From: Syntrophaceae bacterium UBA6112
GTDB taxonomy: Bacteria; Desulfobacterota; Syntrophia; Syntrophales; UBA5619
Length of the DNA: 64,000 bases
Reading direction: 5' to 3'
Assembly: GCA_002423465.1 (NCBI GenBank)
Contig: DIWG01000056.1
Span: 67,431-131,430 of the forward strand
Shown: positions 53,566 to 62,199 of the stretch, one piece after another
Numbering within the stretch: position 1 is the stretch's first letter
How the letters are laid out: every line of letters starts with the position of its first letter
The notes under the pieces: model-generated
The model's database searches: none
The model's input: the letters and a program-made list of their open reading frames with translations, nothing else
Told to the model about the DNA's origin: nothing
Program-made: the position numbers and the translations under genes

Positions 53566-53904
53566 TCACAAAAACTCGATCCGGTTCTTGAAATCCTCCC
53601 GGGTCGCCAACCCGACCTTCTTCAGCAGCCGCCGGAGCGTCTCGCCGATGGGCATCTGTCGGGAAACGATGATCCCCCAGTGCTCCCGGTTCTCTCCTGC
53701 ATACAGATTGTGGAGATTGACGAAGTCCCGGACGTTGAAAGTGACGAGGCAGCGTTCTTCCTGGGCGGAAAAGGCAAGTTGCTCGTTGTCCGATTTTCCT
53801 TTCCGCTTCAGGTCCTGGGCGTGAACGACGTCATATCCCCTCTGCCGCAGGGCGTGGGAGAGGCCGGTGTGGATATCCTCATCCAGAAATAGTTTCAGTT
53901 TCAT
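53566..53904 (-). CDS. DUF5615 PIN-like toxin
   Basis: A 112-residue PIN-like protein: KLKLFLDEDIHTGLSHALRQRGYDVVHA, with the first acidic pair (Asp8, Asp10), and LVTFNVRDFVNLH (second acidic cluster). This matches the DUF5615 family, proposed ribonuclease toxins. It lies 14 bases after the DUF433 gene on the same strand, the usual toxin-antitoxin pairing. Confidence 0.85.
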   Translation of the reverse strand: MKLKLFLDEDIHTGLSHALRQRGYDVVHAQDLKRKGKSDNEQLAFSAQEERCLVTFNVRDFVNLHNLYAGENREHWGIIVSRQMPIGETLRRLLKKVGLATREDFKNRIEFL

Positions 53905-53918
53905 CGTTCGCCGTTATG

Positions 53919-54218
53919 CTATTGCCGTGCGGGATGGGCCTGAACCTGACTCTTCCAGTATTCGATGTTGCCCGCCTCTTCCAGATCCACGTTGATCTCG
54001 TCCTGGTGGTCGAAGTAATAGGCCAGGGCGGAATGGACCTGGGACGGTGTCAGGTGGCGGAGGCTGTCAAGGATCTCGTCGATGGTCATGCCGAGCTGGT
54101 AATACCCGGCAATGCAGTTGACGGTGATCCTGGTTCCTGCGATCACCGGCCGTCCTCCGGCGATGCCGGGATCCGAGGTGATGTAGGGGTAATCCAGTTT
54201 TCTGGCTGTCAGCGACAT
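53919..54218 (-). CDS. DUF433 antitoxin
   Basis: A 99-residue DUF433 protein: YPYITSDPGIAGGRPVIAGTRITVNCIAGYYQLGMTIDEIL..LRHLTPSQVHSALAYYFDH, a strong family match with a winged-helix-like fold that binds DNA and the toxin. The Met at 54216-54218 is chosen (AAGGTG site); a longer frame upstream is rejected because the domain begins directly at this Met. Precedes its DUF5615 toxin and may autoregulate the pair. Confidence 0.9.
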   Translation of the reverse strand: MSLTARKLDYPYITSDPGIAGGRPVIAGTRITVNCIAGYYQLGMTIDEILDSLRHLTPSQVHSALAYYFDHQDEINVDLEEAGNIEYWKSQVQAHPARQ

Positions 54219-54404
54219 AGGGCACCTTCTCTCTTCTATGAACCGTTCCCTCCTCCACTCACCGAACATCTCAAGGAAACAGTTTGATTTCGCCATCAGA
54301 ATAGATGAGATCGGCGCATCTGTCAATTGAAAGTCATCTGCAAATCAACGCCTTCCGGATGACCTTCCAATGCCGCTCGGCGGTGTCGGCGATAAAATTC
54401 TCTA

Positions 54405-54431
54405 TCTATAGCCTCTATAGCTTCTATAGCC
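54405..54431. repeat. Three tandem copies of a 9-bp unit
   Basis: TCTATAGCC-TCTATAGCT-TCTATAGCC, upstream of the clostripain-like gene (start 54493). It could alter promoter spacing by slippage; no promoter is defined here. Confidence 0.6.
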
Positions 54432-54492
54432 TCCCTGCTCTTAGACTTTTTCATTTCTCTGCTTCTACCATGCCTTCAAAAAGGAGGCGCAT

Positions 54493-55683
54493 ATGGAAAG
54501 CCAAGGAAAAGACAGGGGCGGAAGGGCGGATCGGCAAACCACCGGCCAGGCCAAATGGACCTTCCTGGTCTACATGGCCGGGGACAACAACCTCGACGGC
54601 GCGGCCCTTCGGGACATCGCCGAGATGGCCAAAGCGGGCTCCACACAAGACGTCCACATCTTGGTGCAGCTCGACCGCATCGAGGATAATCTCACCCGGC
54701 GCTTCCGGATCACCCCGGGCGGCGGGTTCAAGAAAGACTGCATCGAGACCTTCAGCGAGACCAACACCGGCGATCCGCAAATCCTTTACAGCTTCGCGAA
54801 ATGGGCGGTGGACAATTATCCCGCCGACCGCTACGCCCTGATCCTCTGGAACCACGGCAGCGGTTGGTGGGAGGATGCCAAGACTCGGGCAGCCGGTCCC
54901 GCCAGCAGGAGACCGCACCGGCCTCTTTTCAAGCACAGCTTTCCCCAGGCCCACCGCAGCATCTGCTACGACGACACTTCCGGCGGCGATGCCCTAGACA
55001 ACCGCGAACTGCGCGTCGTTCTCACCGGGATCTGCACGCTCCTCGGCCGGAAGATCGACCTCCTGGGGATGGATGCCTGCCTCATGAACATGGTGGAGGT
55101 GGCCTGGCAACTCCGCGATTCGGTGAACGTCATCGTCGGCTCGGAGATCGAGGAGCCCTTCGACGGCTGGCCCTATGCCGAGATCCTGAACCGCCTCACC
55201 GCCCGTCCCCGCCAGGATGCCGCCACCTTTGCCCGGTGGATCGTGAAGAGCTACCTTGCCTCCTATAAGGGGAAAGGCGAGACAGTCACTCAATCAGCCC
55301 TAGACCTGGTCCAAATCAACGACGTGGTAGCGAAGATCGACGCCCTTGCCGCCCTCGAGACCGACACCAAGGCCATTGCAGCCGCCCGAGAGAAAAGCCC
55401 CCGCTTCTACGACGACAACTACATCGACCTCCTCTCTTTCGCCAAGAACCTCCGTAAAAAGGCCGGTCCCGATCTCCGGGCCGCCGCTGAGTCTCTGATT
55501 TCTGCACTCAACCCCGGCAAGGGCCGGGCCATCCTCAGCCAGGGGAAGATCGGCAGTGAGGTCCGGGGCACCGGTGGTCTGTCGATCTACTTTCCTGCGG
55601 ACCTGATCAATCCGGCCTACCGGGCCCTAGACTTTTGTGCGGGCTGCCGGTGGTCCGCCTTTCTGGAGAGGTACCTGCGATGA
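54493..55683 (+). CDS. Clostripain-like cysteine peptidase (family C11)
   Basis: A 396-residue caspase-fold peptidase. WTFLVYMAGDNNLDG (residues 22-36) opens the fold; the catalytic His121 lies in LILWNHGSGWW and Cys196 in DLLGMDACLMNMVE, the C11 dyad. It has no signal peptide, so it is probably cytoplasmic, unlike secreted clostripain. Family members often cleave after Arg/Lys and may autoprocess. A perfect AAAAGGAGG site is present. Coupled by a four-base overlap to the coiled-coil membrane protein gene. First gene of a long same-strand set. Confidence 0.9.
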   Translation: MESQGKDRGGRADRQTTGQAKWTFLVYMAGDNNLDGAALRDIAEMAKAGSTQDVHILVQLDRIEDNLTRRFRITPGGGFKKDCIETFSETNTGDPQILYSFAKWAVDNYPADRYALILWNHGSGWWEDAKTRAAGPASRRPHRPLFKHSFPQAHRSICYDDTSGGDALDNRELRVVLTGICTLLGRKIDLLGMDACLMNMVEVAWQLRDSVNVIVGSEIEEPFDGWPYAEILNRLTARPRQDAATFARWIVKSYLASYKGKGETVTQSALDLVQINDVVAKIDALAALETDTKAIAAAREKSPRFYDDNYIDLLSFAKNLRKKAGPDLRAAAESLISALNPGKGRAILSQGKIGSEVRGTGGLSIYFPADLINPAYRALDFCAGCRWSAFLERYLR

Positions 55684-56108
55684 CCGACAGCGCCAACAAC
55701 AGCAACGACCGGTACAACCGTCTCCTCCTGGAGAGCATCGGGAAGCTCTCCGGCCAGACGGAGGAACTGAACCACCGTTATGCTGCCTTGGACAAGACGA
55801 TCTGCCTCCTTAAACAGGCTTACGAGGCGAGTCTCCAGGCCGACCATCAGGTCATGGCCGATCTCCTGGCCCAGGTCCGCCGGATTACCACCATTGTCGA
55901 GGACCTCGCCTGCCGGGAACATGCCCGGCGGATCCGGGAGTTCCAAGGCCGGATTGCCGCTCTTGAGGCTTACGTTACCCCGTCGAAGTGGGCTGCCCGG
56001 TTCATCGGTGCCTTCTTCCAGAAGACGGGCTGGGTCTTCGGCGCCCTGATCATCGGCTCGATCGGCTACGCGGTCTATCTCGTCGCCGTGAAGATCGTGC
56101 AACCTTAA
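55680..56108 (+). CDS. Coiled-coil protein with C-terminal membrane helix
   Basis: A 142-residue protein. Residues ~10-100 are heptad-rich (LLLESIGKLSGQTEELNHRYAALDKTICLLKQAYEASLQADHQV) and probably form a coiled coil; residues ~110-135 (WVFGALIIGSIGYAVYLVAVKIV) form a membrane helix near the C-terminus. Family not recognised. Translationally coupled to the upstream protease (ATGA overlap), so it may be its substrate, inhibitor or membrane anchor. Confidence 0.65.
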   Translation: MTDSANNSNDRYNRLLLESIGKLSGQTEELNHRYAALDKTICLLKQAYEASLQADHQVMADLLAQVRRITTIVEDLACREHARRIREFQGRIAALEAYVTPSKWAARFIGAFFQKTGWVFGALIIGSIGYAVYLVAVKIVQP

Positions 56109-56127
56109 ACCAAAGGAGGACCAAACC

Positions 56128-56517
56128 ATGGCAAAAGCAAGCAGAGTCGGAAGGAACGACCTGGTCGGGACCGTGGCCGGTACCACGGAACTGACCAAGG
56201 AGAACGCGAAAAAGGTGGTGAACGCCGTCCTGGAGGGGATTCTCACCGTCCTCGAGCAGTCCGGGACCCTCCGCCTGGCCAACTTCGGGACCTTCACGGT
56301 CAAACAGACCAAGGAGCGGCAGGGGATAAACCCCAAGACGCAGCAGCCGATCACGATCCCGGCCGGCTATCGGCTGGGCTTCAAGGTCTCCCAGTCCTGG
56401 AAAAAGGGGATGGTACTGCGGAAAAGGGAGCAGGAGCGGGACAAGGTCAAGGTTCTCCTGCCCAAGCTGGCCCCGAAGCCCAAGGTGGCAGCCAAGGCCA
56501 AGGGAAAGAAGAAGTAA
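56128..56517 (+). CDS. HU/IHF-family DNA-binding protein with basic tail
   Basis: A 129-residue histone-like protein. The HU fold occupies residues ~8-95: NDLVGTVAGTTELTKENAKKVVNAVLEGILTVLEQSGTLRLANFGTFTVKQTKERQGINPKTQQPITIPAGYRLGFK. A Lys/Ala/Pro-rich tail of ~30 residues (PKLAPKPKVAAKAKGKKK) resembles eukaryotic H1-like extensions and would add nonspecific DNA affinity. A perfect AAAGGAGG site lies upstream. It follows the coiled-coil gene by 19 bases. Confidence 0.93.
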   Translation: MAKASRVGRNDLVGTVAGTTELTKENAKKVVNAVLEGILTVLEQSGTLRLANFGTFTVKQTKERQGINPKTQQPITIPAGYRLGFKVSQSWKKGMVLRKREQERDKVKVLLPKLAPKPKVAAKAKGKKK

Positions 56518-56649
56518 ACCCCAGGGCGTGCCGGGCTACCTCCTTGAAACTCTTCCCTCACCGTCCGGCACGCCGCCCCTCACTCCGCCCGCCACATCGC
56601 ATTCCGGGTGTGGCGGGTGCCCCCGTCTCCGGGGGGCCGGTTTGGGGGG

Positions 56650-56667
56650 GTAAGGGGGGGCCCAAAC
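56650..56667. repeat. GTAAGGGGGG-C-CAAAC repeat, copy 1
   Basis: GTAAGGGGGGGCCCAAAC, within a run of G tracts (56631-56660), between the HU and PLD-nuclease genes. A close copy lies at 57271-57286. Confidence 0.6.
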
Positions 56668-56731
56668 CCAAGGAGTGCCACCGGGACAAACTCCATGGCG
56701 CAGAAGGGGGATCATGAAGGGGGAATGAAGA

Positions 56732-57247
56732 ATGGCTAGCACACCGGGAACCAGGGTGATCTTCTCGCCGAAGGGCGGGACATCGAAGGAATTGGCCAGG
56801 CTGATCAAGGCAGCGAAGAAAAAGATCGCCGTGGCCGCCTATGCCTTCTCCTCGAAGTACCTTGGCCAGGCCTTGTCGGCGGCCCTGATGCGTGGGGTCA
56901 AGATCCGGATCCTCCTGGACGGAGACAACGCCCGAAAGTCCTACTCCATCGACGAGTGGCTCGCCGGTGAGGGGATCGAGGTCCGTTTCATCGCGGTCAA
57001 GGGCGGCAAAATGCACCACAAGTTTATCCTCATCGACGGCAAGTGCCTTTTGACCGGCAGCTACAATTTTACGAACGAATCGGAGTTCCGGAACTACGAG
57101 GCTGCAATCTTCACGAACAACAAGGCCTTGATCCAATCCTTTGCCGCCGAATTCGAACGCCTCTGGTACCAGTGTGCACCGGCCGAATCCGAGGTTACTC
57201 CTCCCAGCGATACAGAAACCACGGGGCCCTCGCAGGGCACTGATTAG
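56732..57247 (+). CDS. Phospholipase D-like nuclease
   Basis: A 171-residue single-domain PLD-family protein, the size of Nuc-type endonucleases that act as dimers. The HKD motif is HHKFILIDGKCLLTGSYN (His95, Lys97, Asp102, with GSYN completing it), and E/F-rich RNYEAAIF follows. The N-terminal VIFSPKGGTSKELARLIKAAKKKIAVAAYAFSS is typical of helicase-associated or stand-alone PLD nucleases. The C-terminal ~20 residues are Ser/Thr-rich. Same strand as HU and the MBL gene; DNA cleavage is the likely activity. Confidence 0.88.
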   Translation: MASTPGTRVIFSPKGGTSKELARLIKAAKKKIAVAAYAFSSKYLGQALSAALMRGVKIRILLDGDNARKSYSIDEWLAGEGIEVRFIAVKGGKMHHKFILIDGKCLLTGSYNFTNESEFRNYEAAIFTNNKALIQSFAAEFERLWYQCAPAESEVTPPSDTETTGPSQGTD

Positions 57248-57270
57248 GGCGTGGCGGAATTCGGGGACGG

Positions 57271-57286
57271 GTAAGGGGGGCGCAAA
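57271..57286. repeat. GTAAGGGGGG-C-CAAAC repeat, copy 2
   Basis: GTAAGGGGGGCGCAAAC-like copy of the element at 56650-56667, here just upstream of the metallo-beta-lactamase-fold gene. Confidence 0.55.
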
Positions 57287-57308
57287 CAAAGCCGAGAGGT
57301 CATTGAGA

Positions 57309-58202
57309 ATGATTTGCAAGGGAGAAACCGGCATGGTTCATCCAATCCCAGGCAGTGGTCTTGCCCAGACTTACCTCATATCGGATGCGAATGACGGACT
57401 GATGGTGGTCGATGTCGGCAGCGTCGGCGCCGCCCTGGCCGTTGAGGATTTCTGTGTCCACACGATAAAGCGCTCTCTCATGGCGATCCGGATCATCGCC
57501 GCCACCCATTTTCACATCGATCATATCGGCGGGATCGCGGCACTGCTTTCAAAATGCTCCCCGAAGACGACGGTCCTGTTCCATCCCCTCGTGAAGGCCT
57601 ACCTGAAGGCGGGCCGGCCGATCTCCCCGATGAAGCACTGGGTCACCGGACTGCTTCCCATCCTGATTGCAGGCCGCTTTGGTGTCGGGAAATGGTCCGA
57701 TCTCGCTTTTGACGGTCCGGCCGGCGTGCCTCTGCCTTTCTTCCGGGATCTCCAAGAAGTCACCTATGTGGATCGGATTCAGTATCTCGAGGGGAATCGC
57801 CTCCCCCGTTCCAGGATCGGTTTCGGCGACTGGGAGTCGATCGCCGCGCCGGGCCATACGGAGGAGTCGGTGGTTTACTACAACGAGACCTCCGGGGAAC
57901 TCATTGCCGGCGACCTGATCCTGGGGCGTAAGAACGGTCGGGGTTACGTGAATCGCTTCTGCTGGGATGAGGAACAGACAAGGAGAACCTTCACGGCATT
58001 GGTGCAATCTCTCCGCGTTCGGATCATTTTTCCGGGCCATGGACCGGTGATCTGGTCTGCTGAGAATGCCTTCCGGAAGGTCGATTGCTTCGGCGAGGCG
58101 CTCGCGCAAGACGGCTCTTCTGAAGGCAGTATCTGTGAGACTCGGAATGTGTTGCGTAATGGAAGATCCGGGAGAAGTCCCCAGAGGAAATGGAGGAGGT
58201 AG
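57309..58202 (+). CDS. Metallo-beta-lactamase-fold hydrolase
   Basis: A 297-residue MBL-fold protein. The metal motif is THFHIDHIGG (HxHxDH, about residues 62-71), with PGHTEES (second His), GDLILG and FPGHGPVIWS. Such enzymes cleave esters, thioesters or phosphodiesters; the substrate is unknown. Either the Met at 57309 or the one at 57333 (better GGGAGAAACC site) could be the start. It lies four bases upstream of the metallophosphoesterase gene, so the two are probably coupled. Confidence 0.87.
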   Translation: MICKGETGMVHPIPGSGLAQTYLISDANDGLMVVDVGSVGAALAVEDFCVHTIKRSLMAIRIIAATHFHIDHIGGIAALLSKCSPKTTVLFHPLVKAYLKAGRPISPMKHWVTGLLPILIAGRFGVGKWSDLAFDGPAGVPLPFFRDLQEVTYVDRIQYLEGNRLPRSRIGFGDWESIAAPGHTEESVVYYNETSGELIAGDLILGRKNGRGYVNRFCWDEEQTRRTFTALVQSLRVRIIFPGHGPVIWSAENAFRKVDCFGEALAQDGSSEGSICETRNVLRNGRSGRSPQRKWRR

Positions 58203-58205
58203 AAA

Positions 58206-59135
58206 ATGGAAACCCTTCCTACACTGGAACACGTCCGGCGGCTGACCCTGACGCCCGGCATAAAACTTGTCTGCATGTCCGACATGCACCGGGGGGACGG
58301 CTCTGGGGCCGACGACTTCGCGCAGAATTCCCTGATCTACCGCTGCGCGCTGGAACACTACCTCGAAGACGGCTTTACCTACGTCGAGCTGGGCGACGCC
58401 GAGGAGCTTTGGGAGAACGACAATTTCGACCAGATCTACATCACCCACACGATGGTCTATGAGCTGTTGGCAAAATTTCATGATCCGGATCCGGAGAAGT
58501 CCCGCTACCTCAAAGTCTGGGGGAACCACGACCTGTATTGGAAGGACAACAAGGCGGTCTATCGGACGCTGTTTCCCGGCATCGAGATCCACGAGGGGAT
58601 CGTCCTGGAGACGGTGCAGTGGGAGGGCGGCGGCGGGGGGGTGAGCGGCGCCATCCTGCTCATTCACGGCCACCAGGCGGATCCGAAGTGCTGCGGGGAG
58701 CTGGCTGCCGTCAGCAAGTTTTTCGTGCACAACTTCTGGCCGGACCTGCAACGGGTCGGCATCAAAGATCCGACCCGGGCAGCCCTCAATCCCGGCCTCT
58801 GCAACGAGGTGGACAAACGCCTCCACGAATGGGCGAACAACAACGACCAGGGCATCGCCGCCATCATCGCCGGCCACACTCACCGGGCGGTGTTCGAGAA
58901 TCTGTCGTTGACGGAGCAGCGTTACCTGGAGTCCAAGGTCAGGACCGACGGCGTCAAGTTCAAGCACCAGCCCGACCGGAGCTACTTCAACACCGGGTCC
59001 TGCGTTCATCCGCTCTGCATCACCGGGATCGAGATCACGGTTGAGAACGGCCCGCGTCTCCGGTTAGCCAAGTGGGGTCAGGCAACGGACGGGCATGCCT
59101 TGACCATCCAAAGGACCGTACTTGAAGAAACGTAG
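58206..59135 (+). CDS. Calcineurin-like metallophosphoesterase
   Basis: A 309-residue phosphoesterase with all five metal motifs: SDMHRGD, GDAEELW, GNHDLYW, HGHQAD, GHTHRAV. The overall pattern resembles the UDP-diacylglucosamine hydrolase/diadenosine or SbcD-like branches. Good GGAGGAGG site. Adjacent to an MBL-fold hydrolase and a cyclopropane-fatty-acid synthase; a lipid or nucleotide substrate is possible. Confidence 0.9.
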   Translation: METLPTLEHVRRLTLTPGIKLVCMSDMHRGDGSGADDFAQNSLIYRCALEHYLEDGFTYVELGDAEELWENDNFDQIYITHTMVYELLAKFHDPDPEKSRYLKVWGNHDLYWKDNKAVYRTLFPGIEIHEGIVLETVQWEGGGGGVSGAILLIHGHQADPKCCGELAAVSKFFVHNFWPDLQRVGIKDPTRAALNPGLCNEVDKRLHEWANNNDQGIAAIIAGHTHRAVFENLSLTEQRYLESKVRTDGVKFKHQPDRSYFNTGSCVHPLCITGIEITVENGPRLRLAKWGQATDGHALTIQRTVLEET

Positions 59136-59298
59136 GACGATCAAGAAGGGGGCCAGGTGGGGAATAAGGTTATGGGTGGTGGTGGGAATCAAGAGGCTGG
59201 ATGCGGTGGGAAGTCAGGTGGGGAGTGGGATTAGCGATCCACGCCGCGCGGGGCAATTTATCAAGGAGGAACCCCTAAAGTTACTCGGAAGGCGAGAT

Positions 59299-60417
59299 AT
59301 GAAAAATCACCGAACGATCATCGAGCCCTTGCTTTCCACTGCCGGCGTCCGGATCGACGGCCCCGATCCTTGGGACATACAGGTGCGGGAAGAGGGATTC
59401 TATGGCCGCGTGCTGAAAGACGGAAGCCTCGGGCTCGGGGAATCCTACATGGAGGGCTGGTGGGACTGCGCCCGGATCGATGAATTCATCTGTCGCATAT
59501 TGCGCGCGCAATTGGAGCAAGAAATCAAACCAGGCTGGCCGCTCCTTTTGAGGGCGGCGGTGTCGCGCGTGTTCAATCAACAATCCCGGCGCAGGGCGTT
59601 CGTGATCGCCGACAGGCATTACGATATCGGCAACGATCTGTTTGCGTTGATGCTCGGCAAATCCATGGCCTACACGTGCGGTTACTGGCTGAGAGCCACA
59701 GACCTGGACGCGGCGCAGGAAGCCAAATTCGATTTGATCTGCAGGAAGCTGGGACTGCGTGCGGGGATGACGCTCCTGGATATCGGCTGCGGCTATGGCG
59801 GCCTCATGAAATACGCCGCCGAAAAATATGGAATCACGGCGACCGGCGTCACCGTTTCCAGGGAACAGGTGGACCTGGGCAGGAAGATATGCGCGGGGCT
59901 CCCGATCGAAATCAAGCTCCAGGACTATCGTGATGCAAGCGGGGCTTTCGACCGCGTCGTCGCTGTGGGGGTGCTCGAACATGTGGGCTACAAGAATTAT
60001 CGGGATTTCATGCAGGTCGCCCGGCTATGCCTGGCCGATGACGGCCTTTTTCTTATGCATACCATCGGCAAAGAGCTATCGACAACGACCACGGCGGATC
60101 CCTTCATGACCAAATATCTTTTCCCGGGGGGCAATATGCCGTCCATTGCCCAGATCGGCACAGCCGTTGAGAAGAGCTTTGTGATGGAAGACTGGCACCT
60201 GATCGGCCCCGATTATGACAGGACGCTGATGGCCTGGTTTGAAAACTTCGACTCGGGCTGGGATCGATTGAAAGCGAAATACGGCGAGCGGTTCTACCGC
60301 TTATGGAAATACTATCTGCTTTACTGCGCCGGGTCCTTTCGCGCCCGGCACGTTCAACTTTGGCAAGTCGTCTTCTCAAAGCATGGCGTTCCCGGAGGGT
60401 ATAAGGCGGTTCGGTGA
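59299..60417 (+). CDS. cfa: Cyclopropane-fatty-acyl-phospholipid synthase
   Basis: A 372-residue SAM-dependent methyltransferase that adds a methylene bridge to unsaturated membrane lipids. HYDIGNDLF (107-115), MAYTCGYW (the MxYSCxYF motif) and LLDIGCGYGGLM (SAM site, 159-170) are diagnostic; VLEHVGYKNYRDFM and HTIGKE follow. The start chosen (59299) has a GGAAGG site; a longer frame upstream overlaps the metallophosphoesterase and is rejected. Last gene of the plus-strand set. Stabilises membranes under stress. Confidence 0.95.
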   Translation: MKNHRTIIEPLLSTAGVRIDGPDPWDIQVREEGFYGRVLKDGSLGLGESYMEGWWDCARIDEFICRILRAQLEQEIKPGWPLLLRAAVSRVFNQQSRRRAFVIADRHYDIGNDLFALMLGKSMAYTCGYWLRATDLDAAQEAKFDLICRKLGLRAGMTLLDIGCGYGGLMKYAAEKYGITATGVTVSREQVDLGRKICAGLPIEIKLQDYRDASGAFDRVVAVGVLEHVGYKNYRDFMQVARLCLADDGLFLMHTIGKELSTTTTADPFMTKYLFPGGNMPSIAQIGTAVEKSFVMEDWHLIGPDYDRTLMAWFENFDSGWDRLKAKYGERFYRLWKYYLLYCAGSFRARHVQLWQVVFSKHGVPGGYKAVR

Positions 60418-60695
60418 GGAGGAGGGGAGTTCCTTACTTTTAGAAATACGCAATAGTGACCAATGGGGAAATGACATTTGCCGGTTATTGGGGCCTACAA
60501 ACGAAGGGTAGGTAATAATTTGAGCTATCGAAAATTATTGGTAGAAATGCTAAACACAAGCATAATCGGTGCCAAACCAGACGGCTACAGAGCTTCAGGA
60601 CAATACATCCAAATATGCCCCGCGTGGTTTGGCGTCCACTCGATGCATTTGTTCTGTATTGCTTCTCGCGAGCTAAGAACTTGGACGCCCACCAT

Positions 60696-62093
60696 TTAAA
60701 TATACTCCCCTTGTTTGAGCTGCTCCATTAATGGATTGAGCAAGGGCTCGACAATCTCTCTAAAAGCCTTAAAGAGGTTAACGCCTATATTCATTAAGGT
60801 GTCCTTGTCCATCGTGCGCTGGCCATGCTGGCGAGCTAGAACAGCAAACAATGTTCTTGATGCGCCCTCGAGTATTGATTGAAGCTCGCGCTCCAGTACC
60901 GCATCCCCAGATAGCACCCCTCCATACTCGATGTTGACCAAGGTTTCGAAAAATCGGATGGTGGCGTCAACTATTTCTTCCTCGCAGTCTACTATGTGCC
61001 CATTGGGATAAGGCAACGGGGCGAATATGTTTGCGATCTTCTGGCCGATAATCTCTCTTTGAGCCATTTCCCACATATCGGGGGATAGTTGCTTGTAAGA
61101 TTCAATAACTTGATCTTCGACCCTCTTGTCGCTCAAAGCGATATTTCTCAAATCTCCCATTGCAAACAAAGCCTCTTGTGCACTTGCAAGATGTGTCTTT
61201 TGGCCTTCTGATAGTGGGCCGTGCAAATAGAAGAAGGTTTCCGAATTTCCTTCAAAGCATGCACTAAGGAGGTATCCATGAACAAATTGTCCAAATAGGA
61301 CCGCAATTCCGATAATGCAATGATCTTCTCTGTTGCAGCTGACGAGCAGTACATGGCAGATGCCTTGGACTTCTGCATGGTTTCGCACAAAGGCCAGAAT
61401 GGCGGCCTTATCTATCGAGAAGAAAGGCTGCACCGGTTCACCGGCTATTGCAGCGTCAGATTGAGATTGAGTCAGTTTGGCACACTCGTATACATCTTTT
61501 ACGTTTTGCATCAGGTCGCTATCACCGAGAATGGCGCGGTCGTGGTATGCAATGAAATTCAATATCGACTTCTTAATTCCTTTGAAGTAGAGATTGTCAA
61601 AGCTCTTCTTGCTGACTAGTTGAGGGGGCCTTTCGCCAGTAACTCTTGGTTTAGAGGCCAGACTGAGTTGTTGTCCTTCCTTAAGGCCCTTCTTGATGCT
61701 TTTCATTACCGCATTCAGTGCTGACCAATCAGTTCCGCTTAGCTCGAAGCCCACGATATTCCCTTGTTCGTTATATCGCTTTTTCACCAAAGGCTTGTCC
61801 TGAGTAGCAATCCGCTGATCATTATCGATAAGTACCTTGCGTCCATCAGGCGTCTCCAGAGTGACCGACCTTCCGCTTACCGAATCTTTCCCCTTTTTCG
61901 ACTTCCCAGAGATTCCCATCTGGTTGTAAATCAAATCGAATCGAGAAACACAGTGACTGTCGAGAGTGTTCGAAAAGAGAGCATTGCATGTGCTACAGAT
62001 GATTGTTGTGGATGAAAGGGTGGATCCGAAGCCTTGCTGAAGGATGTGCTCATCGCTACCGTCGAGAGCCTGTCCACAATAGATACACAGCAT
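60696..62093 (-). CDS. HNH-like protein (HNH_5-type zinc finger), unknown function
   Basis: A 465-residue protein. The N-terminus has a zinc-binding pair, CIYCGQ (Cys3, Cys6) and CSTCNALF (Cys33, Cys36), around SDEHILQQGFGSTLSS, the pattern C-x2-C...(D/E)H-I...C-x2-C-N seen in HNH endonucleases of the HNH_5 type. The remaining ~420 residues are alpha/beta with no recognised motif (VLLVSCNREDHCIIGIAVLFGQF near residue 250). Codon use is AT-richer than the flanking genes. It lies next to a zinc-peptidase-like gene on the same strand. Probably a nuclease of a defence or mobile system. Confidence 0.6.
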   Translation of the reverse strand: MLCIYCGQALDGSDEHILQQGFGSTLSSTTIICSTCNALFSNTLDSHCVSRFDLIYNQMGISGKSKKGKDSVSGRSVTLETPDGRKVLIDNDQRIATQDKPLVKKRYNEQGNIVGFELSGTDWSALNAVMKSIKKGLKEGQQLSLASKPRVTGERPPQLVSKKSFDNLYFKGIKKSILNFIAYHDRAILGDSDLMQNVKDVYECAKLTQSQSDAAIAGEPVQPFFSIDKAAILAFVRNHAEVQGICHVLLVSCNREDHCIIGIAVLFGQFVHGYLLSACFEGNSETFFYLHGPLSEGQKTHLASAQEALFAMGDLRNIALSDKRVEDQVIESYKQLSPDMWEMAQREIIGQKIANIFAPLPYPNGHIVDCEEEIVDATIRFFETLVNIEYGGVLSGDAVLERELQSILEGASRTLFAVLARQHGQRTMDKDTLMNIGVNLFKAFREIVEPLLNPLMEQLKQGEYI

Positions 62094-62199
62094 TCTTGTC
62101 CTCCTCTACTTTTAGGCACCGAACGCTAAAAATCAGCGGCGGCCAAGGTACAATAAGAAGAAAGAAAAAGGCGTCCCGCGTCGTCTGCTGCATTTTTTA

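Noticed and set aside
60571..60633. Integron attC-like site from the GCCAAACCA/TGGTTTGGC inverted repeat
   Set aside because: The required GTTRRRY/RYYYAAC core ends are not present, and no integrase or cassette array is seen.
60478..60699. 73-codon plus-strand frame after the cfa gene
   Set aside because: No ribosome-binding site or family resemblance; it lies between convergent genes and contains a GCCAAACCA/TGGTTTGGC dyad instead of coding signals.
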